A DNA stretch of 64,000 nucleotides from Elymus sibiricus (lineage: Eukaryota > Streptophyta > Magnoliopsida > Poales > Poaceae). The notes below the pieces were generated by a model. It was given only the letters and a program-made list of their open reading frames with translations. It ran no database searches and had not been told where the DNA came from. The position numbers and the translations under genes were made by a program. Positions within the stretch are counted from its first letter, which is position 1. The number at the start of each line of letters is the position of its first letter. Where the stretch lies: NCBI GenBank assembly GCA_039707655.1, contig CM077667.1, forward strand, positions 417,241,409 through 417,305,408, in the 5' to 3' direction. Of this stretch, positions 56,610 to 64,000 are shown in pieces.

Positions 56610-58185
56610 TACGTCTCCAACGTATCTATAATTTTTGCTTGTTCCATGCTGTTATATTATCATTCTTGGATGTTTTACAATCATTTTATAACTATTTTAT
56701 ACCATTTTTTGATACTAACCTATTGACATAGTGCCAAAGTGCCAGTTGCTATTTTTGCTTGTTTTTTACTTCGCAGAATATCAATACCAAACGGAGTACA
56801 ATCGCGATGAAACTTTTTGGAGATTTTTTCTAGACCAGAAGACATCCAGGGGGCCAAAGAAGAGCCAGGAAGGTGGGCTATGGAGAGCACAACCCACCAG
56901 GGCGCGTCAGGGGGGGCCCCGACGCGCCCTGATGTGTTGTGCCCTCAACGGGGCCCCCCCTCCACCGCCTCTGATGCCTATAAATTCCCAAATGTTTAGA
57001 AAACCCTAGGGAGTCGACGAAACACAATTCCAGCCGCCGCAAGTTCCAGAACCTCGAGATCCAATCTAAACACCATCACGGAGGGGTTCATCTTCTTCAT
57101 AGGTGCCTCTCCGATGATGCGTGAGTAGTCCACCATAGACCTACAGGTTCGTAGCCAGTAGCTAGATGGCTTCCTCTCTCTCTTTTGATTCTCAATACAA
57201 TGGTCTCTTGGAGATCTATTTGATGTAAACTTTTGCGGTGTGTTTGTTGGGATCCGATGAATTTTGAGTTCATGATTAGTTTCTATCCATGAATATTATT
57301 TGAGTCTTCTTTGATCTCTTATATGCATGATTACTTAAAGCCTCGTATTTCTTCTTCGAATCTTTGGTTTAGTTAGGCCAACCAGATCGATTTTTCTTGC
57401 CATGGGAAGAGGTGCTTTGTGATGGGTTCGATCTTGCGGTGTCCTTTCCCAGTGACAGAAGGGGCAGCAAGGCACGCATGTATCGTTGCCATTAAGGATA
57501 ACAAGATGGAGTCTATTCCTACATGAATAGATCTTGTCTACATCATGTCATCGTTCTTATTGCATTACTCCGTTTTTCCATGAAATTAATACACTAAATG
57601 CATGCCGGATAGCGGTCGATGTGTGGAGTAATAGTGGTAGATGCAGGCAGGAGTCGGTCTACTTATCTTGGACGTGATGCCTATATAATGATCATCGCCT
57701 TGGATATCGTCATGATTATTTGATCTTCTATCAATTGCCCAACAGTAATTTGTTCACCCACCGTGTGCTATACTCATGAGAGAAGCCACTAGTGAATCCT
57801 ACGGTCCCCGGGTCTACTTTTCCAACATATTGCTTCCCGATCTATCTTTTTGCCACTTTTGTTTTCAGATCTATTATTCCAAAATCCCAAAAATATATTG
57901 TTGCACTTTTTATTTGCCCTTTTTATTTCGTGTTCTTGAGAGATCTATCTCTCCTATCTATCACTACCTAATCTATCTTTTTACCGTAGAGAGATTGACA
58001 ACCTCTCTTTCGCGTCGGGTTGCAAGTATTTGTTATTTGTGTGCAGGTGCTGCTTATTGGGTGGTGCTGATCCTCCTACTGGTTCGATAACCTTGGTTTC
58101 ATAACCGAGGGAAATACTTACCGTCGCTGTGCCGCATCATCCCTTCCTCTTTGGGGAAATACCGACGCAGTCTCAAGCCACGTCA
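56610..58185 (+). repeat. 5' LTR of element B, main part
   Basis: Continues TACGTCTCCAACGTATC after element A and ends CAAGCCACGTCA. It includes a TATAAATT box near 56979 and a GC-rich patch near 56885-56965. Confidence 0.85.
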
Positions 58186-58195
58186 AAGGAATTTC

Positions 58196-58213
58196 TGGCG
58201 CCGTTGCCGGGGA
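58196..58213 (+). other. Primer-binding site of element B (tRNA-Asp)
   Basis: TGGCGCCGTTGCCGGGGA, a full 18-base match to the tRNA-Asp complement, 10 bp after the LTR. Confidence 0.9.
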
Positions 58214-58422
58214 GGAAGCGGTCTCTTCTACGTGCCGATATCAGGCGCCGAGGAGACTCCATCATCATCTACCAGGTTCCTAATCACAAATCTCATCTCC
58301 TTGCAATTACATTATTTGCCATTTCCCTCTCGTTTTCCTCTCCCCCACTTCACCAATTTGCCGTTTTATTCGCCCTCTTTTTCGTTTGCCATTTTTCTCG
58401 CCGGATCTGTTGCCTTGTCGTT

Positions 58423-59235
58423 ATGGATAGTTCTTCCTTTATCGCGTGTACTCCCGATAATGAGGTTCTTAATTTTAAGCAAAGGGAGGGGAGAACCTAA
58501 AAGATGCTTGGTATAGGATTTGCAATGCTCATAATAGATCTATCCATAAGCAATCTACCGTTGTTCTTCTTCGCAGTTTTTATGTTGGCATCACCACTTG
58601 GTATAGATTCGTCCTTGATACGATTACCGGTGGGAATTTCTTGATGTATCCATCTTTGGATGATTTTAATGCTTTGGGAAGTTTGTGGGATCACCACCTA
58701 TTATGATCAATGAAACAGCTTTAACTCTCGACCACGTTATGGAGAGATTAGATGGTATTGAAAAGAAGATGATTACCAAAGAACATCTTGAAGATTGGAT
58801 AAGAAAATGCATAATCTTGCTAATAAAATTGGGGCTAAAGCGGGAGATGCCATTAGATTGCTAAAGACAAAAGAAACTGTAGTTAACGAAAGGGTAGAAG
58901 AGAGTCCTTACTGGATTGATAAGTTGGAAGAGATTTTTAGTAATTTGGGTTCGGCTTTTTCTTCTATCAAAACTATTGAAAAAACTCCCGTAAAAATTGG
59001 CAAGACCATGCAAGTCACTAAGAACAAAGTTGTTACACCTAGTGGCCACAAGGGAGATCTTAAAATGATTAGTATTCATCCCGACTTTGTTGAAATCATA
59101 AGAGACCCTATTTACAAGAATGGATTTTTTGGTTTCCTTCCTAGGAGTGTTGTCATCGAGAATATACATGCTAAATCGTTGAAGAAATCTAGCTGTGTGA
59201 TTGAAGAGTTGAAAACCAAAGATGACAATACTTGA
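58423..59235 (+). pseudogene. Truncated gag-like ORF of element B, frameshifted
   Basis: ATG at 58423 (MDSSSFIACTPDNEVLNFK) leads into a gag-type QREG..LKDAWYRI block, but the frame shifts near 58490. The block HNRSIHKQSTVVLLRSFYVG to LDHVMERLDGIEKKM follows. A second shift near 58800 leads to the last frame (58795-59235), with IGAKAGDAIRLLKTKE and FFGFLPRSVVIENIH before a stop at 59233-59235. Only the front part of gag is represented; no capsid C-terminus, zinc knuckle or protease is seen. Possibly an RNA-packaging relic. Confidence 0.6.
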
Positions 59236-61716
59236 ATCTATGTGTTATGCCTAGCTAGGGGCGTAAAACGATAGCGCTTGTTGGGAGGCAACCCAATGAA
59301 TATTTTTTTTCTTTTTCCTTTATGTTTTTGAGTGTTGACACAATTATGCTTATGTTATGATTGTGTTTTGATGGTTTATTTAGTGTTTGTGCCAAGTAGA
59401 GCCTTTAGGACGATTCATAAGATGAGTAGAAGCGATGCTGAATCTGAAACAGAAACTTTGCGTCCAGTATTTGAATTTTAATTTTTTACCGAAACGTGAT
59501 CTTGAGCTAAAATTTTAAAACAGTGTTTCTATACAAATTCTTTAAGTTTTTCTATTTTTTCTGAATTTTTAGAGTTACATAAGTACGGTTAGAGTACAGA
59601 TTACTACATACTGTTCTGTTTAAGACAAATTCTGTTTTCGTTGCATTGTGTGCTTGTTTTGATGAATCTATGGGTTGTATTGAAGGGTATGAGCCATGGT
59701 GAAGTTAAAATACAGTAGGTATAATGCAATAATAAAATATGAATGGGTTTGCAACAACACCTAAAGTAGTGATTTGCTTTATTATACTAACGGATCTCAC
59801 GAAGATTTTGTTGAGTTTTGTGTGATTGAAGTTTTCAAGTTTTGGGTGAGATCACCATGGATGAAGGAATAAGGAGTGAAAAGAGCCTAAGCTTGGGGAT
59901 GCTACAGCATCCCCAAGATATATCCAAAGAGGAACAAGCAACTAAGCTTGGGGATGCCCCAGAGTGGCATCCCCTCTTTCTTCTAACGACCATCGGTATT
60001 TTACTTGGAGCTATATTTTTATTCATCACATATCATGAGTTTTGCTTGGAGCATCTTGTATCTTTGTTTGCTTTGCTTGCTAGTTTTTCATTTGCATCCT
60101 TGCTGTACACACCTATTTGGGAGAGCCAAAATTATGCTATGATTTGTTAGAATTGCTCTGCTTCACTGAAACTTTTTGAGCTATAGGATTGCTCTAGTGC
60201 TTCACTTATATCTTTTTGAGCACGGTGTGCTTGGAATTTTTTGTAGAAATACTCTCATGCTTCACTTAGATTAATTTGAGAGTTAGTAAATTTTGAATAA
60301 ATCCTCTCATGCTTCACTTATACCCTTTTGAGAGATGAAATCTTTATGCTCATGTGCTTCACTTAAATTTGTTTGAGCTTGTCAAAAAGCAATGGCAATA
60401 TATGAAACTAGTCCCAAATTGATAGATATCCAAGGAGGATATAATAAAAACTTTCATGAAGATCATTGAACAAATTAAACTTGATTCTTTGTAATAGTTT
60501 TGAAACATGATGATAGTAATATGTGAGTCATGTTAGTGAGTAATTATGCTTTAGTAGGAATATTGGTGTTAAGGTTTGTGATTCCCTATGCAAGTACGAA
60601 AGTCAATAGTTATGCAATGAAATTACATCTTACTTGTGGTGCATTATTCGGTGTTAGTTATGCTCAATGCTCGCTTATGTGAATTTTTGTTTCTTGGTTT
60701 GGTTGCTTCTCAATCTATTTGCTAGCCTCCATTTGTACAAATTGTACTAAGTAGAAATACTACTTGTGCATCCAAAATCCTTAAACCAAGTTTTGCCTTA
60801 TGAGTCCACCATACCTACCTATATGCGGTATTTCCATGCCGTTCCAAGCAAATTTGTATTTGCCATCTCTAAATTTTCGAAATAAATTTTCTCTTTTGTG
60901 TGCTCGTACCGCTCATGAAACGGTGGGGAGTGTCCAATATTTTTCCATGCTAGATGTGTTATTCTCATGATGAGTGTTTATTCACTTGTCATTGCACGAG
61001 AGTGCGGCGGTAATAGGGATGCCCATTCCCGAAATGAAAAAGCAAAAAAATATTTACTTTATGTTGTCAAATAATAAATTCCTTGGAAAGTGTTGGTATG
61101 GAAGGCAACCGTGGATACGACCCGCCGTAGAATGTGAAAGATTGGTGGAAAAAGGAAAAAACTTTATTTTCTGTTTGGGAACCGCCTATGATATATCTAG
61201 CATGGAAAGTATCGTGAGCTACTTTGTCGTTTTCATTGACAGGAAAAGCATGCCACCCAAAATATTTTTTTCTCTCAATTTAAAACTTTGAGCACTGGCA
61301 CCTCTACAAATCCCTACTTCCCTCTGCGAAGGGCCTATCTATTTACTTTATGCAATTTTTATTTTTACTTTGAGTCTCCATCTTCTCTTATAAAGCACCA
61401 ACTAGGGGGCACTATGATCGTACTTGAGCATTGGGATAGCTAATATTTGAGTGTGTTTCATGAATGGATCAATGATTGAGCATGATGGGCTAGGGATAAC
61501 ATTCTTTAGTGTTGATATTTTGAAAGACATGGTTGTTTGTTGGCATGCTTGAGTATTGAAGTCATTATGTTAAAACTAGACTATTGCTTTGAATCATCTA
61601 CAAGTCCAAATGTCCATGCTATACAAAACAAAAAAATGTGAGATGAACATGTTAGGCAGCATTCCACATCAAAAATTCTGTTTTTATCATTTACCTACTC
61701 GAGGACGAGTAGGAAT
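59236..61716 (+). repeat. Non-coding interior of element B
   Basis: No pol. Blocks shared with A are: GCGCTTGTTGGGAGGCAACC near 59273, TTGAAGTTTTCAAGTTTTGG near 59826, AAGCTTGGGGATGC boxes near 59889 and 59944, and the 60840-61720 segment. A periodic motif CTTCACTTA..TTTTGAG recurs about five times between 60160 and 60380. Frames at 59842-60150 and 60974-61291 are not supported. Confidence 0.68.
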
Positions 61717-61731
61717 TAAGCTTGGGGATGC
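61717..61731 (+). other. Polypurine tract of element B
   Basis: TAAGCTTGGGGATGC directly before the LTR start TGATACGTC at 61732. Confidence 0.7.
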
Positions 61732-63307
61732 TGATACGTCTCCAACGTATCTATAATTTTTGCTTGTTCCATGCTGCTATATTATCATTCTTGGATGTTT
61801 TACAATCATTTTATAACTATTTTATATCATTTTTTGGGACTAACCTATTGACATAGTGCCAAAGTGCCAATTGCTGTTTTTGCTTGTTTTTTACTTCGCA
61901 GAATATCAATACCAAACGGAGTCCAATCGCGACAAAACTTTTTGAAGATTTTTTCTGGACCAGAAGAAACCCAGTGGGCCAAAGAAGAGCCAGGAAGGTG
62001 GGCTATGGAGAGCACAACCCACCAGGGCGCGCCAGGGGGCCCCTGGCGCGCCCTGATGGGTTGTGCCCTCCACGCCCCCCCCTCCACCACCTCTGATGCC
62101 TATAAATTCCCAAATATTTAGAAAACCCTAGGGGAGTCGATGAAACACAATTCCAGCCATCGCAAGTTCCAGAACCTCGAGATCCAATCTAAACACCATC
62201 ACGGAGGGGTTCATCTTCTTCATAGGTTCCTCTCCGATGATGCGTGAGTAGTCCACCATAGACCTACAGGTCCGTAGGCAGTATCTAGATGGCTTCCTCT
62301 CTCTCTTTTGATTCTCAATACAATGGTCTCTTAGAGATCTATTTGATCTAAACTTTTGCGGTGTGTTTGTTGGGATCCGATGAATTTTGAGTTCATGATC
62401 AGTTTCTATCCATGAATATTATTTGAGTCTTCTTTGATCTCTTATATGCATGATTACTTATAGCCTCATATTTCTTCTTCGAATCTTTGGTTTAGTTAGG
62501 CCAGCCAGATCGATTTTTCTTGCCATGGGAAGAGGTGCTTTGTGATGGGTTCGATCTTGTGGTGTCCTTTCCCAGTGACAGAAGGGGCAGCAAGGCACGC
62601 ATGTATTGTTGCCATTAAGGATAACAAGATGGGGTCTATTCCTACATGAATAGATCTTGTCTACATCATGTCATCGTTCTTATTGCATTACTCCGTTTTT
62701 TCATGAACTTAATACACTAGATGCATGCTGGAAAGCGGTCGATGTGTGGAGTAATAGTGGTAGATGCAGGCAGGAGTCGGTCTACTTATCTTGGACGTGA
62801 TGCCTATATAATGATCATCGCCTTGGATATCGTCATGATTATTTGATCTTCTATCAATTGCACAACAATAATTTGTTCACCCACCGTGTGTTATACTCAT
62901 GAGAGAAGCCACTAGTGAATCCTACGGCCCCCGGGTCTACTTTTCCAACATATTGCTTTCCGATCTATCTTTTTGCCACTTTTGTTTCCAGATCTATTAT
63001 TCCCAAAACCCAAAAATATATTGCTGCACTTTTTATTTGCCCTTTTTATTTTGTGTTCTTGAGAGATCTATCTCTCCTATCTATCACTACCAAACTATCT
63101 TTTTACCATTGAGAGATTGACAACCTCTCTTTCGCGTCGGGTTGCAAGTATTTGTTATTTGTGTGCAGGTGCTGCTTATTGGGTGGTGGTGATCCTCCTA
63201 CTGGTTCGATAACCTTGGTTTCATAACTGAGGGAAATACTTACCGTCGCTGTGCTGCATCATCCCTTCCTCTTTGGGGAAATACCGACGCAGTCTCAAGC
63301 CACATCA
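61732..63307 (+). repeat. 3' LTR of element B (1576 bp)
   Basis: Starts TGATACGTCTCCAACG and ends CAAGCCACATCA, followed by the target copy ACCTA in gag of element C. Confidence 0.87.
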
Positions 63308-64000
63308 ACCTACACCTTTAACATCATTTTTAATTCTATACATCAAGTCACTTAAGTGATCTATCATCATGGCATTGCGTCTTAATTGATCTTTGACATA
63401 GTTATTGAAATGTTCTTGCTTAACAATGTAATTATCGAATTCATCCATGCATTGACTAGGAGTCTCAGTATAAGGTATATTACTTTCATTAAAGGCACGG
63501 AGAGAAATTACCTCTACTACCTGTGTCGGGGTGTCAAGTCCATGTATTTCTTTGATAGGTGGTAAATTCTTGACTTCTTCAATTTTAATACCTTTTTCTT
63601 TCATAGATCTCTTGGCTTCGTGCATATCTTCAGGACTGAGGAATAGAATACCTCTCTTCTTTTGAATAGGTTCCGGTGGTGGTTCAGGAAGTGTTCAATC
63701 ATCGACATTTTGCAATAAGTTATTCAATAATTCTTCAACTTGTCCAATAGTCTGTTCCCTGAAAAAACAACCAGCACAACTATCTGGGTAATCCCTAGAA
63801 GCATCAGTTAGTCCATTATAAAAGATATCAAGTATTTCATTTTTCTTAAGAGGATGATAAGGCAAAGCTCTAAGTAACTGAAGAAGCCTCCCCCAAGCTC
63901 GAGGGAGATTCTCTTCTTCAGTTTGCATAAAGTTAAATATTTCCTATAAGGCAGCTTGTTTTTATGAGGAGAAAAATATTTTTCAGAGAAGTAATATACC
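63308..64000 (-). pseudogene. Element C gag, N-terminal side, cut by window edge
   Basis: Minus-strand gag continuing from the right edge: WGRLLQLLRALPYHPLKKN, LDIFYNGLTDASRD, CAGCFFRE, an in-frame stop near 63695, then KKRGILFLSPEDMHEAKRS and LDTPTQVVEVISLR to VKGV at the insertion of element B. The protein would resume at 49101 with GKHASM. It is the same gag family as at 1-1296, but from a separate element. A frame problem near 63950 suggests further decay. Confidence 0.8.

Larger units (their letters stand above)
56610..63307 (+). mobile_element. Gypsy element B: complete but non-autonomous, split by element A
   Basis: 5' LTR = 49107-49114 plus 56615-58185 (1579 bp), with 56610-56614 being the duplicated target of A. 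Perfect tRNA-Asp primer site at 58196-58213, a decayed gag-like ORF at 58423-59235, non-coding interior, purine tract, and 3' LTR 61732-63307 (1576 bp). The LTRs differ by about 3-4 % by eye, older than A, as nesting requires. It lies in gag of element C (target ACCTA/ACCCA). Confidence 0.85.

Noticed and set aside
60160..60380. Regular repeats CTTCACTTA..TTTTGAG considered as CRISPR-like array
   Set aside because: Units are imperfect, spacers are not unique and it lies inside a plant retrotransposon.

Overview
The window looks like Triticeae (wheat/Aegilops-type) nuclear DNA. Three things point there: dense nested LTR retrotransposons of the BARE1/Angela/WIS copia type, the Maximus (Sirevirus) copia type and tRNA-Asp-primed gypsy types whose LTRs start TGATACGTCTCC; CTCCCTCCGTT Stowaway MITEs; and two host loci of grass character. 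No organelle, bacterial or CRISPR-like DNA was seen. Family names are from recognition only; a TREP search was not possible.

Layout. (1) 1-20089 is a nest. A minus-strand gypsy element (1-2763, running off the left edge) cuts a minus-strand Angela-like copia (2764-9155). Angela sits in the pol gene of a plus-strand Maximus-like Sirevirus (9156-20089). The 3' LTR of that Sirevirus is split by a 6.06 kb non-coding LARD-like element (12521-18581) with 419 bp LTRs and GCTCC target duplications. (2) 20090-23475 is the 3' part of an old GC-rich gypsy element with an antisense ORF next to its 3' LTR. (3) 23476-41580 is a gene island. It holds a remnant of an NRT1/PTR (NPF) transporter, a nested pair of Stowaway MITEs, a minus-strand DUF3615 locus with two fused modules (26137-28927), a tRNA-derived SINE, a palindromic MITE, and a complete 23-exon 5'-3' exoribonuclease gene of the XRN2/3/4 family (31973-39181, minus, 1046 aa). 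(4) 41451-44389 holds a small cysteine-containing reading frame interrupted by a TRIM element (197 bp LTRs, GATAC target duplication). The TRIM itself carries a ~1.7 kb insertion. (5) 44390-64000 is a three-level gypsy nest. Element A (49115-56609) lies in the first bases of the 5' LTR of element B (49107-63307), and B lies in the gag gene of minus-strand element C (44390-49106 plus 63308-64000). Target duplications support both insertions: TACGT for A, and ACCTA/ACCCA for B.

How it works together. The only gene that looks intact and expressible is the exoribonuclease, a 5'-3' RNA decay/surveillance enzyme. The DUF3615 locus is intact in its second module but frameshifted in its first. A and B are non-autonomous: they have LTRs, a tRNA-Asp primer site and purine tracts but no pol. 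They share an internal scaffold with each other, and LTR features with C, which keeps gag/protease remnants and an Athila-ORF1-like gene but has lost reverse transcriptase and integrase. I found no clearly new biological system. The best leads are the fused DUF3615 gene, the orphan ORF of element A, the antisense ORF near 20-22 kb, and the small ORF split by the TRIM beside a tandem paralogue.
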